Shown: positions 34,025-46,003 of the stretch, piece after piece
How positions within the stretch are numbered: position 1 is the first letter of the stretch
Layout: every line of letters starts with the position of its first letter
Assembly (NCBI GenBank): GCA_950022295.1
Contig: OX465597.1
Span: forward strand, 184,945,016-185,009,015
Origin: Bromus sterilis
Lineage: Eukaryota; Streptophyta; Magnoliopsida; Poales; Poaceae
Reading direction: 5' to 3'
DNA length: 64,000 nucleotides
Position numbers and translations under genes: made by a program
The notes under the pieces: generated by a model
What the model saw: only the letters and a program-made list of their open reading frames with translations
Databases searched by the model: none
What the model was told of the DNA's origin: nothing

Positions 34025-36083
34025 GGGGGTGCATCAAACTTGCTCGCTCATGAAGACCTAGAGCTCTTTTGAGGAGCCCAATCCTTGGAATATGCAAGCC
34101 AAGTTCTATAGTGTGAAGGTCCCCACATAACTATATGCATGAATGATCATCTCTATGGAGTAGAGGGATAAGATGGAGTACTAGTGTGGATCTTTCAAAA
34201 GGATAGTAGTGTTGCCCCTTTCTCTCTTTTTATTTCTTTTTTCTTTTTTTGTATTTTTTTGGTGGCCTCAATGGCTCTTTCTATTTAACTCTCATTTGTC
34301 CTCTTTGGGATCTTTTATTTTGTCCACTTTGGGATCTTTTCCTCACTTAAGGGAAACACTCTAATTTACAAGAGGGTATAGAAAATCTTTCACACTTTAC
34401 AATGTATGCCTCTGCCAGTGTAGCAGGAACATGTATGACATGAAGACCAAGTCATGAAGAGGTGGATGTTGCATGGCAATATATGTCGAAAAGGCTATGG
34501 AAATGCCTTGATAGGTAGGTATGGTGGCTGTTTTGAGGAAATATATAAGGAGGTTTATGATGACAGAGTGTATCATGCCAAGGGTTTGGATGTACCAGCG
34601 AAGGTGGACGCCAACTCTTGGAGTGAGAAGAGGGCAATGCACGGCACGGGAGAGGCTAGAAAATATGAGGAGGTGGAAGTGTCAACTTTCAATACTTACA
34701 TTAGTCTGAAGAACTCATGCACTTATTATCGGTAACTCTCTATCTAATAAGGAGGTTCACAAAGAGACAAGTACCCCAAGGAGGAGTGTATGGGGGTTTG
34801 GTTATCCTTGCGCATCCTCCACTCATGGTACGTGAGTGTACTCTAATATCCGATCCCTCCAAAGATTATCGATCCATCTAGTAGCTAGAGTTCTCAACTA
34901 GTTTTTGTAGGTTTTGAAAATAAACACGGATTGCCCAAAATACGACACCTATCACTAATAGGCTAGAGATCTTGACACCAAAAGTTCAAGCATTACTCAC
35001 ATCAATACCTCAAAACTATTGCAAGTTACTACTACAATTAAATAGCAACCTCAATTACCCACTTTCAAGACAAGACACAACTCAGTGCAACAACCAACTC
35101 TCTTAACAAGATAAACATGAAAACTAAAGAGAGTTCCAGCAACAAACTAATCAAAAGATAAATCCTATGATGTGTTCTAGATTGGAGTGGAGCGTGTTTA
35201 TCTCCCACACAAAGTAAGTTGGGGTCTAACTTCTTATGAACAGGAAGCAAAGCTAAAGAAAAATAAAAGTTAAAACCTAAGAACGAGACGCTCCAAGCAT
35301 AGCACATAACGCATGAAGTGATAAAAATATAGTGAGACGAAGGACGAACTAATGACTATTGATGGAGAAGGGGATGCACGGGGGCATCCCCAAGCTTAGA
35401 CGCTTGAATCTCCTTGAATATTTATTGGGGATGCATGGGGGCATCCCCAAGCTTGAGCGCTTGACACTCCCGGATCTTCTTTCATCATCTTCCATCGCAC
35501 ACTTGAAAACTCCCTTCATACATAACTCATCGTAGGCTGATTAGAGAGGTTAGTACCTTTAATAAAATAATTTATCCCTACTGGATATAAAGATATTCTT
35601 GAAGAGCTACTGTTTCTCAAGATTGCCAAAAAGTTTTTGCAAAGAAAAAGCAAGCTTAAGGTTTGCAAAAGTAAGGAAAGGTAAAACGTGGCATAATCTG
35701 TGAAAAATAGAACAGCAGGTAGTAGAGAATTTTTTTGGGGCACTTCTGCAACTCAAATCAAAAAACTCAGAACATACGAAACTTTCACAATTGTATAGAG
35801 CATGTTGTGTGAAAAATTCAGCTCAATAATATGAACTAGTGATTTGTTCCGTTTTTTTCGTCAAGAAGACAGAATATGTTTTCTCGACAGCATGTCACAA
35901 CTTTTGCTTCCCTTATCATAAGAGGCTATAACTTGGCACAAGCTTGAAAATAAAGATACAATGATGTTGCTACAGTAGTAACAATCATCAATACCACTAA
36001 GAACATAAGAAAAACATCTTGGGTTGCCTCCCAACAAGCGCTTTCTTTTACGCCTTTAAGCTAGGCATAAGGCAAAAGAAGAA
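34025..36083 (-). other. Non-coding internal region of the second Athila-like element
   Basis: There is no gene. The stretch is AT-rich, with a pyrimidine-rich block near 34210-34260 and two hairpins at 35370-35448. Its left edge is the outer end of the Tat-type LTR. The 3' LTR expected to the left is absent, so the element is truncated or interrupted at 34024. No pol domain is readable on either strand. Confidence 0.6.
35370..35448. repeat. Duplicated GGGGATGC/GCATCCCC hairpin, 57-bp spacing
   Basis: Perfect 8-bp stems GGGGATGC...GCATCCCC occur at 35370-35391 and again at 35427-35448 with a 6-base loop. Each is followed by AAGCTT and a CGCTTGA box, so the unit is a 57-bp tandem duplication. 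Confidence 0.85.
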
Positions 36084-36989
36084 TCAAAGGTCTCCAAGAT
36101 CGTCGGAATCATAAAAACCTTCAAATTGATTTTCAATAAGCTCCTTCTTTTTCTTCCTAGGAATATTCTTCTTCTTACCCTTTGCCTTACCGCGTAAGCG
36201 TATGTGCCCGTTACCAATATCAATGAAGCCTTTCATAACTCGGAGGAAGTAACTTCCAAGCACGATGTTACCTTGGTTTGGCTCCATGATGAAGAAATCC
36301 ATTGGTGCAATCCTATGAAGGAATGCAACTTGGACTTCTTTTACCTTTCCTTTAACCCCTGAAATATCTCCATTAACGTTATCATGATAAGATGACATTT
36401 TATCCATATCTAGTTTCAAAGAATCATAAAGTAATTTTGGCATAGTAGAAACCATGGATCTGATATCACAAAAAGCAAGGAAGTCTTGGTTAGAGATGCT
36501 AATCTTAACAAAGGGCTCCCAATCATCATCAATCTCCAACATTTCTTTCTTGTTGGACTTAAGTTCTTCTACCTTCCTCAAGTCTAGAGCATTCATCCTC
36601 TTTTCAATAGTGGCAAGTCTATCTATAACAGTATCAATACTACGATCATAAACAAAATAACTAGATAGACTATGCAAAATATCAAGAGCTCTTGCTTCAT
36701 CACACTCTAAAAAGTCTCCTTCAGCGATAATATCAAGAGAGTGTTTACACCACTCAAAAAGACCATGGTAAAAATTTCTAAGCACAATTTTTATAGGTAT
36801 CCAAGGCATAAGTCTTTTATGTGCTTCAGAAATTTTGTCCCATGCCTTCTTCATATTTTCGCCATCCTTTGAGGGAAATCGAGAACTTCCGATTCCCGCA
36901 AAGCACCAAGTCCTAACATGTTCATCAAAACAAGGAGGACTACTAAAAGCAAGATAAATAATTTTTTTGTGATTTTTGATATAAGACAC
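36084..36989 (-). CDS. Athila-like gag/protease-like ORF (~300 aa), non-autonomous element
   Basis: This is the only open frame in the element. The middle (about residues 45-160) has features of Athila-type gag, such as FYHGLFEWCKHSLDIIAEGDF and the DEARALDILHSL segment, with a coiled-coil stretch. Residues about 170-200 contain AFCDIRSMVSTMPKLLYDSL. This aligns with the Athila protease region, but the DLGAS active site is degraded to DIRS, so it is probably inactive. The C-terminus is very basic (KGKKKNIPRKKKKE). No ATG marks the N-terminus; the first in-frame Met is about residue 46. The frame ends at 36084 and no pol follows. It lies just downstream of the primer site at 37075-37092. Confidence 0.7.
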   Translation of the reverse strand: MSYIKNHKKIIYLAFSSPPCFDEHVRTWCFAGIGSSRFPSKDGENMKKAWDKISEAHKRLMPWIPIKIVLRNFYHGLFEWCKHSLDIIAEGDFLECDEARALDILHSLSSYFVYDRSIDTVIDRLATIEKRMNALDLRKVEELKSNKKEMLEIDDDWEPFVKISISNQDFLAFCDIRSMVSTMPKLLYDSLKLDMDKMSSYHDNVNGDISGVKGKVKEVQVAFLHRIAPMDFFIMEPNQGNIVLGSYFLRVMKGFIDIGNGHIRLRGKAKGKKKNIPRKKKKELIENQFEGFYDSDDLGDL

Positions 36990-37074
36990 AAAGATAAAAC
37001 TAAAAGGTAAACTAACAACACTAAAAAGTAAAGGTAAAAGGTAGTGGGCAACTCCCCTATCTTAGCACTCGGAG

Positions 37075-37092
37075 TCCCCGGAAACGGCGCCA
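37075..37092 (-). other. Primer binding site of Athila-2 (tRNA-Asp type)
   Basis: On the minus strand this reads TGGCGCCGTTTCCGGGGA, one base different from the usual Athila site, and lies four bases inside the LTR edge. Confidence 0.85.
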
Positions 37093-37096
37093 AAAT

Positions 37097-38593
37097 TGGC
37101 TTCATACGCGAGAGATGATAATTGCTTCTCGCCCTTCGTTGGTTACCCCAAGTGGAAGTTGAGATCCAGCGTAGCAGCAAATTTCCCTCGGTGAAGATAT
37201 CGAGGTTTGTCTCCAGTAGGACTCCGGAGATGATAAGTAGGTGTCAGCAGCGCAATTGACGTGGACCTGCACACAGACACAAATAACTTTGCTCTCAACG
37301 AAGTTCAGAGAGGTTGTCAGTATCTCCGGTCTTGTTGTTTACAAAGGATCAAAACACAAGGGATAATGATAATGATAGCTACTGAAATTAGAAAGCAAGA
37401 AAATAAATGAGCGTGTAAACAGTAATGAGAATATGGACCAGGGTCCCGTGATGTTCACTAGTGTTGTCTCTCTCCCAAAAGACGATAAAACTGCTATGCG
37501 AGGTAAACATATTACAGATGGGCAATTGACAGGATTATAAACGCACCGCAATGCTAACTATGCTACAAAGAAAGGAAGAGGCTCAAAAGCATGGGCAGTA
37601 TGCCAAAATAAGTAGACTGAAATCCAACTGCATCTACTACTAATCATCCACTATCAGATATATATCCAGAACATCTCGCTGGTATTAAGTTGCGAGCCCC
37701 ACCCAAAGTGTAAGCCCAAAGCAACAGACAACTGCATTAAAAAAGAACTTTGCGTAAAGTAAAGAATCCTTGCAACCGCGGTAAAAGCATCATTGTTTTC
37801 CCCCTTGTGGCAACCATACATCCCCTAGACTCATGTTTCTGTCACTCAAGCGTGTCATCAGGGGGCATGAACCCACAATCGAGCATAATGTTCCCTCTTG
37901 GAGTTACTACCTACTACTTGGCCAAAGAAATAAACAGCAACGGAGAACATGCAAGAATTACTTAGGAACAAAAATATAAAAGATAAGAACCAAATATATT
38001 ACTCTATCACAATCTAAACATAATCTCATAATCCATCAGATCCCATCAAACTCAACATAGCAACAGCAGAAAGATTACATATGTGCCTCGATCATGTAGG
38101 GCAGCTCACGAGGTCTAAACCATGAAGAACAAAGAGGGGAGGAGAACATCACATAGCTACTGATCATGGACCCATGGTCCAAAGGAACCTACTCAAGGCA
38201 CATCTGGGAAGCGTCCATGGTGGAGGGGAAGCTCCCGGAGGTCGATCCTCCCGTCGGCAGGGTGCCGGGAAGAGGTTTGCTGGCTCTCCTAATCTTGGAA
38301 GTGCGGCGGCGGCGGAACAGAGGCGATATCGCAAAATTATTTCTGTCTTTTGGGGTTTCACGTCACGGGGAATAAATAGGCGAAGGGAGGCAGCCAGGGG
38401 GGCCACCAGGTGTCCAAGAGGCCACCCGGCGCGGCCCCACCCTAGGCCGCGCCACCTGGCCGCCTGGGCACCAGGTGGGGCCCCTCCGGCCATCCTTCAG
38501 GACTCTGGGCACCAAGTGTATCTAGATCATAGCAATATCACACAAAACATGCATGGAGCAAGCAGAAATTATAGATACATTTGGGACGTATCA
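37097..38593 (-). repeat. 5' LTR of Athila-2 (1497 bp)
   Basis: On the sense strand the LTR begins TGATACGTCCCAAATGTATC (38593), a start common to Triticeae Athila-type LTRs, and ends ...GAAGCCA at 37097 next to the primer site. A GC-rich leader block lies at 38200-38500. No partner LTR is in the window, so the ends rest on the terminal motifs and the primer site. Confidence 0.85.
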
Positions 38594-38679
38594 GATGGCG
38601 ATGGTTGGTCTTGTGCCGGAGGTTGCGACATTGATCGGGTGAATACCCGGTGCTACAACAGGTCGTGTGCCAGTATGAA
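38594..38679. other. Short host sequence between Athila-2 and the solo LTR
   Basis: 86 bases of unassigned sequence. It continues after the solo LTR at 40406-40555 once one ATGAA copy is removed. No feature is recognised. Confidence 0.5.
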
Positions 38680-40400
38680 TGTTGGGAATATTCCCTCGAG
38701 GAAAATAATAAAGTATGTTTATTAGCATATCCCATTAGTTCATAATAAGTTTCATACTATGCTATAACTGTATTAAGCGGAAACATTAATACATGTGTAG
38801 TATGTAAACAACCAGGCCCCTAGTAGCCTGTATGCAACTAGTCCATCGTGCAATAGATGATCAAGGTTTCCTGATCATTAGATGTGAACAGTCTGTTGAG
38901 AATGGGGTCATATCATTAGGTGAATGATTTGATGGACACACACCCACCTAAAGTGTTGCAATGTGATCTAGTCACATAGTTCAACATTGCGAGAACTTAA
39001 TAACGTAGTCACCCGATTCTTAGACCGTAATGATCATGCGTAATCACTATCTGTGGAGGATGATTTGAGTGTATCAATCGTTACACCGTAATAGGGTAAC
39101 AATAAAGGTACATCTTGGGTACTCCGAAGTAGATACGTTGAGGAGTGTGGATCAATCAGAGCGGAATTTGTCCATCTGAGTGACGGATAGGTACTCTAGG
39201 CCCACTAGGTGATATTACATCATAAGGCTTGCGCAAGCGTGTGACTAGGTCACGGGGTTGTAATATCACAAGACGAGAAAAGTATGTTTGTCAGAGACGA
39301 GGATGAACTAGGTATTGGATACCGACGATCAAACCTCGGACAAACAAAGTACTGTGTGACAAAGTGATCAGGACTCAACGTTAACGGTTCAACGATGAAG
39401 TTAGTTAGATGGAAGCGCAGGGGTCATCAAGGATTGTAACCAGATCCCACATGATGTTCATTGGTTAGAGAGTGCCTGATCAACACTGTTGTTGACCGAA
39501 CCGTAGTGTGTCACGCTTAAGGGTACGCAACGCATTAAGGATAGATTCAGGATCATCGGTGAAATAAGAGAGAACCTCAGAATTGTTCCGGTGGAGGCCA
39601 GAAGTGGTTCTGGAGATTTTTAATTGTTCAAAATATTGTTTAAATATGTTTATTATTTAATTACAGAATTAAATATTAAAAATGTGATTTAAGTAATTAA
39701 AATGAATTAAAAAGGCATATGGGTCTCTAAGGGCCCATTAGGTGGAGAGGGGAGCTTCCCCCTTGGGCCTTGGCGCCAAGGGAGAGCCCACCTCCCCCCC
39801 TAGCCGCACCAAACCCCTCCCCTTGTGGGTTAGTCCCACATGGGAAGGGGAGGGAGGTGTGCACCCCTCCTTGGCCTATATAAGGAGGGATAGGGTGCCC
39901 TTTTTTCCTTCATCCAATTAAGTTCTCTTCTCTCTCTTTCTCCTTCCTCGAGCGGACTCCCCTTGTTTGGAGTCTGCACTTGGTTGGGCTTTCTCCACCA
40001 TACACACACCATTGTGCTGCTAGAATCGGGATCCGGATCCATCTTCTTTCCGTTTCTCGCCTAGTTCGGAGCCCGAAGGGAACGTCGGCTACACCGTATG
40101 CATTTAATTCTGTGAGACACTACACTTGTGGTGCTCCTTTATTGTCGAGATTGTGTCACGACATCTTCAGCGACAACGTTCTGACGGTGACGTAATCCCA
40201 TCATCGGTCTTCAAGGACCGGGTGGCTTCTGGAGTCGTCGAGGTTCTCCGCCGCATCGAGGATCGGCGGCTACGATTACATCAACCATGTTCACTCCGTT
40301 ACCAATTTCCCTCCGTTAAATTACATCAGCATAGCATAGGTCTTGGGTTTGGGCATCGGGTAAGTTGAAAATTTATTGTTTTCTGCCCCGAGCTCCAACA
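38680..40400 (+). mobile_element. Solo LTR of a copia element (1721 bp), duplication ATGAA
   Basis: It runs from TGTTGGGAAT to CTCCAACA and is flanked by ATGAA at 38675-38679 and 40401-40405. A single LTR between duplications is the product of LTR-LTR recombination. The start resembles BARE/Angela-type copia LTRs, and the sequence belongs to the same family as the LTRs at 44205-46003, 49617-51422 and 56147-57952. A TATATAA box is at 39877-39883. Confidence 0.95.
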
Positions 40401-40555
40401 ATGAAGAGGTCTGGACTCGCAACTGATACGAGAAAAAAGGGGAAATATATTCACCAATTAATAAATTGGCGAAAACAAATACTGCAAACAACACTAGGAA
40501 TCATCAAAATAAAATTACAATCAAAATTTTAATTAGGGTAAAATTCTGGGTTGTT
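40401..40555. other. Host sequence right of the solo LTR
   Basis: After the ATGAA duplication comes AT-rich unassigned sequence. At about 40556 it joins the truncated copia internal region. Nothing is recognised. Confidence 0.45.
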
Positions 40556-43500
40556 ACACGTATAGTGATCAAGGGTCATGTAATTACTAAAAAGACAATG
40601 AGGGATGTTCGTTTAAGTGGGAGTTCTTGAATTGTTTTTGATTAATTAAAACATGAACTCATATTATGAACTTAGTCCTCATGTCTTTGCAAATATGATT
40701 GTAGATAACATCGTACCTCAATGTTTATAACTATGGCTCTTGTATGCGTGATGTAGAACTTAAGGTAGATGGGTCTAAATTCATTGATTGATACTAACAC
40801 CTAGGAGACATACTCATTATTAATAACTTGCTAAATGTAATAGGAGAACTACTAGGAGATACGCCCGATAAATCCGTAAGTGAGGTAGATGATGATGAGT
40901 ATCGTACTCATTGTTACTTGTTCACGACTGTCCAATACGCGATACTTTATTCTATGGAATGTGAATTGCGAATGTGTGTTAACGACACCAACACATATGA
41001 CGTGGTTGATGAACTTAAATCACTACATCGCAAGTCAGAGTTATGGAGTATGTGTACCTGGACGGGGTTTCTTTCAACTGTGATGAAAGAAAGCACCTGC
41101 TTAGAAAGTCACTTGGCAAAGAATATATGAGATACATAAACACCTTGTGTACAATTTGGAATACTAAATGACAACGACTTTGCGATAACTAGGGAGTTGT
41201 GTCCGCTTCCTCTCAGCTAAAAAAACCGTGTCTGGACTATGCCATGAAAAAGAATTTTTCACCTTTCACGAGGTCATACTAAAGCTAAGAACTTTAAAGG
41301 TAGAACCAATGTATGAATAGTCATCCACGGAGAGGGTATATGTGGTATACAAGTTATAAATGTGTTTTCCCACAAAACACTTATTGCGGTTCATTAATTA
41401 TTCGATGCTTGAACTTACTGCTTAAGAGTGGCATGGAATGGATGAGGTGACGATGTATGCTGACGAAAATCAAGATAGTTGATGGTCGACAACACTATCC
41501 CTCTACATATATTGTGTTGATTAGTTATATGAATAAATCTTCTAATCGTTTGAGTGTGAACTTTATTAGTGTGTCTTGCATCTCTCGAATAAAATTATTC
41601 ATATTAGTTAGAAACAAGTCAGTTGTTCTACTTTTATGAATAATATATTTTATGATCACATTACGATTATGAATGGGTTATTCTTATTTCAATCTAGATA
41701 ATAGTAGTTTGATCATTTATAAAACATTATAATGCCAATATATATCCAAACTCAACAATGACATTATCTGATTGTTGAATGTCATACATAGTGATGTATC
41801 ATATTTCAACATGTAGTGGATATCATTATATTGTGAACTTCGTATGTAGACTTAGATGAATATATGGATTCACTAATAAAACATGAGTCTAAAATTGTTT
41901 GATGTGATCAAAGGGATCTCAGAATGATGAGTGGTAATAAATTAATAAGAAATACAAGTCTCTACAATTTGATCAAAGTGACAAATGTTTTGAGTTAGTC
42001 TTGGGCATACAAACTTGTGAATGTTGTTCCACAAATTACAATATTTATGACACTTCAAAGTTGTTGATATGTATGAATATTATAATCACACTCCATTGAA
42101 TGTTGTATGGTCTAAATTATCACTTACGGACTTACCGTTATTATTTAAAGTTATTAATTTAAGAGGCAAACACTCACTTAAGTATAGGGAACCATCTAAG
42201 TTCGTGGAAACCAACATCATATGTATATAGTATGTTCTGTTTTCTAGAAAGTTTGATTTATGAGATAAATAAAATTTATCTTTGTAGTGTTTTCTTAGGC
42301 TACTATGGATACATCTTCCAAAACTATAACCAAAGGGGAAAAACTTGTGTTCCTAAGTTTTGTGGTTGTCGAGAAGGAGTTTTCTCGATGAATGTGTTAA
42401 TGGAAGAAAGTGAAAGCCCAAACAAGGTAATTGACCTTGACTCCATATGTTAGAGTAGCACAATGGAATGTGTTCCGGAACCAAAAGCTCTACAGAAAGA
42501 GGAGAAACTGATGATAATGATCATGATGTTCCGGTTGAAGCTTTTACTAAGCAAAGTAGGATTCAAGAATACATTTTACCCCTTGTGCAAAATAATATTC
42601 ATGATTCACTTGTGATGTTGATGGAACAAGACATACCTACGAACTACAAGGAAGTGGTGGTAGACCTAAGTACTAAAAATGACTAAGAGTCGTGAAATCC
42701 TATATTGACTTTCCTTTAAGATTACTTCAATCGTATCGAGTAAAGAGGTTACTTGATATTTTGAATACCTACAAGGTTATAAGGAAGAAATGTAAACACC
42801 GAGGAGGACATAAAGATTGATTTATCATAAAGGATGTTTTTGACAAATTCAAAAGGTTGACTACAATATGTAGTGATGCTTGAGTCGATAGGGTATTCAC
42901 TATGATTAGTCCATAATGTTATCAATATCGTATCTTACTCAAATCCTTCATTTGAAGAAGTGTTGTGATGTGTACAACAAGAAGATTTTGGAAAACATAT
43001 GGATAATAGTGTCTCGTAACCGGAATTCTCGATTTGATAGGATGACCAAAGAATTATGGGATTGGCTAAAATATTGAGAAAATGTGCATTTGCATGAAAC
43101 TAAGTGGGAGCTGAGTAATTTTCAAAGTTAATATGTGGAGGACATATTTTTGTGTGAGCTATGTGAGTCCTATCCTAATCTTATATGTGACTAACAAATT
43201 TGAGTGGGAGCGTGACAACGTTCTTCTATGTGGATGACATATTATGAATGGTGTAGTTGATATTTAGTGATTATTTGAATCTATCGTAAATGAGGTTGAA
43301 CAAGCATTAAACATAAAAAAAAAATCGAGATAGATCATACGTTTAATAACATTAAGTCGAAATACTTTCCTAGATAAGATTCTGAAGAAGTTCAGAATGA
43401 CACAAGTCAAGAAAGAAGTTCTTACTTGTATATCCAGGAGAAGTATTGAGTTAATCTCAGTACAAGAACAATGGTTAAATGAAAGAAAAAGGATGCACTA

Positions 43501-44204
43501 CATCCCCTATACTTTAGTCATAGGTTCTCTCGTATAAACCAATATTGAGTACTCGACGTAATGTGACCTGACTTCTTAGTAAGAAGAATAGGTTCCATAG
43601 TGTTTTCTGAGTAAAACAGTAAACAAGAGTTAAGTTTATCCTTCAGTGTCTAGAGAGAACGGAGGATACATCTCTAATTTTTAATTGATAGTGAACTTGA
43701 CCATAAATGTTATGATTGTACTAGTTTTGACACTAACCTAGAAAATTGAGATCTCATCCAATAAATTCCTAAGTTGAAAGAAACATGGTTAGACATCAAA
43801 AATGCATGCAATGCACTAACGATTGAATCTACATTTATGTGGCTACTTCAGAAGTGGAAAGCATGATAGTTTGGCTTACAAAGTTCGACTTGTGACTGAG
43901 TGAGTTTCAGTGTGCATGACTATAGGAAGGTCCGCGTGACCAAACGAATGTCATTGCTAAACACAAAGAAATGAAGTCTCACTCTACCACCAAACGTATA
44001 CTTCATCATTATCATGAGATGATGAAATGAATGTCAAACAAGGTGACATTAATGATTTGCAAAAGACATATGGATTTGAATGGTACAGGCCGTTGAATCA
44101 ACCTTTTCCACAAGAAAGCATGATCAATAACCACATATATGATAGGAGTTATGATTCGTAACAAATGCAACTAGATTATTTGTACTCTAGTGCAAGCGGG
44201 AGAC
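40556..44204 (+). pseudogene. Copia-2 internal region, decayed gag-pol, 5' truncated
   Basis: It aligns, in reverse, with the internal region of the complete copy at 51423-56132. Remnants occur in copia order. A gag-like segment is at 40820-41230 (DVVDELKSL and the following blocks). An integrase C-terminal piece is at about 42260-42400 (VFLGYYGYIFQNYNQRGKT). A linker to RT is at 42468-42686 (IPTNYKEV). The RT catalytic box FYVDDIL is at 43232-43252, followed at once by TGA, and an IPYTLVIGSL-like block lies near 43510. Stops and shifts are dense, so no protein could be made. The 5' LTR, primer site and leader are missing. Confidence 0.75.
44190..44204 (+). other. Polypurine tract of Copia-2
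   Basis: GTGCAAGCGGGAGAC directly precedes the 3' LTR. The complete copy has GTGCAAGTGGGAGAC in the same place. Confidence 0.85.
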
Positions 44205-46003
44205 TGTTGGAAATATGCCCTAGAGGCAAATAATAAAGCATCTTTATTAGAATATTTCATTAGTTCATAATAAGTTTAATACCATGCTATAATTGTATTA
44301 AATGGAAATATTAATACACGTGTGGTACGTAAACAACCAGGTCCCTAGTAGCCTCTATTCAACTAGTCCATTAGGCAATTGATGATCAAGGTTTCCTGAT
44401 CATGAAACATATTGTATGTCTGTTCATAATGAGGCCATGTCATTAAGTGAAGGATGTGATGGACATTACCCAGTATAAGTATTGCAACGCGATCAAGTCA
44501 AAAAGTTCAACGTTGCGATGATTATGAAACATAGTAGCCTAATCCTTAGACCGTGAGATCATACTTAATCGCTATCTATGTAGGATGCTTTGATTGCATC
44601 CGCCGTCACACCGTAACAGGGTGACCATACAAATGCTACTTGGGTATTCCAAAGGGATATGTTGAGGAGTATGGATCAATATCGGGATTTGTCCTTCCGC
44701 GTGACGGAAAGATACTCTGGGCCCATCGGTGAGATTACATCCGAAGTTGCAGCGTGTGACTAGGTCACGAGGATGGAATACCACATGAATGAGTAAATAA
44801 CACTTGTCGGTAACGAGATTGAACTAGGTATGATGATACTGACGATCAAATCTCGGATAAGTCAAGTATCACAGTAACAAAGGGAATAGAACTCGACGTT
44901 GAAGGTTCAAGCGATAAAGTAAATTCGTGGAAGCACAGGGGCAATCATGGGTTTCTAGATCTCGATGTTGGTCATTGATCGGAGAGGTGTCTTGGGCATG
45001 TTTGGAGTTCTCCCGAACCGTAGGGTAACACACTTAAGGGTATACGACGCTTAAGGATAGATTCGGTCATCAGGATCATCGGAGAAATAAGAGAGAACTC
45101 CGGAATTGTTCCGTAAGGGTGTCGGAAATAGATTAGAGGTTCTGAATTGTTCAAAATTTATTTAAATATGTTTTAATATTTAATTAATGAATTAAATACT
45201 AAAAATCTGATTTAAATAATTTAATAAAGTGGATTACCCCTAATGGGCCCAATGTGGCCCACTAGGGGAGGAGCCTCTTCCCTTTTGTTTTAAAAGAAAA
45301 AAATGGGAGGGGAGTGGCGCCATGGGCCACTTGGCCCATGGTGTGGCCGGCCACCCCATTGTCCATGTAATGTTTAGTACCTCATGGAAAAGGGAGGCCA
45401 ATTGGCACTCCCCTTCAACCTATATAAAGGGAGGAGGGGTGCTCCCTCCAAGATCATCCTCATCCCATCTCATTTAAGATTCCTCTCTCTCTCCTTTTAT
45501 GTGGTTCCCATAGTATGGAGCCTGCACTAGGGATGGGAGGTTTCTCCACCATACACACGCTGATGTGTTGCTAGACTCCCGGTATGGATCTTTCTTCTTC
45601 CACTGCTTTGCTGGACCAGAACCCCGGGGGCGTGTACACCGTATGTGTGCGAGTACTATGAGGTGTTGCACATGCGACACTCGTCATCGTTGGAGCATAT
45701 GCACGACCATGAGATCGTCATGGGCAGACGTCTTCACCAACAACGTTCCGACGGGGACGTAATCCCGTCATCGGTCTTCGAGGACCAAGCCGCTTATGGA
45801 ATTGTACGAGGATCTTCACGGCATCGACGATGGGCGAGTACGACTACATCCATCACATTCACGTGGGAATGTTTCCCGCTCAACAGTCTACATACGGGTA
45901 TGTAACCGATTTCCTCCCGTTACAGCATTACTCCTAGATAGATCTTGGGCATTGGGCGTACGCTAGTTAGAAAACATATTATTTTCTGCTACGTAACCCT
46001 TCA
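44205..46003 (+). repeat. 3' LTR of Copia-2 (~1.8 kb)
   Basis: It starts TGTTGGAAATATGCCC and has TATATAAA at 45421-45428. It ends near ...ACCCTTCA at 46003 by alignment with the end of the solo LTR. The end is approximate because no duplication can be checked on a truncated element. Confidence 0.85.

Noticed and set aside
40556..44204. An intact copia polyprotein
   Set aside because: Domain traces are present, but stops and frameshifts are dense throughout; YVDDIL is followed directly by TGA.
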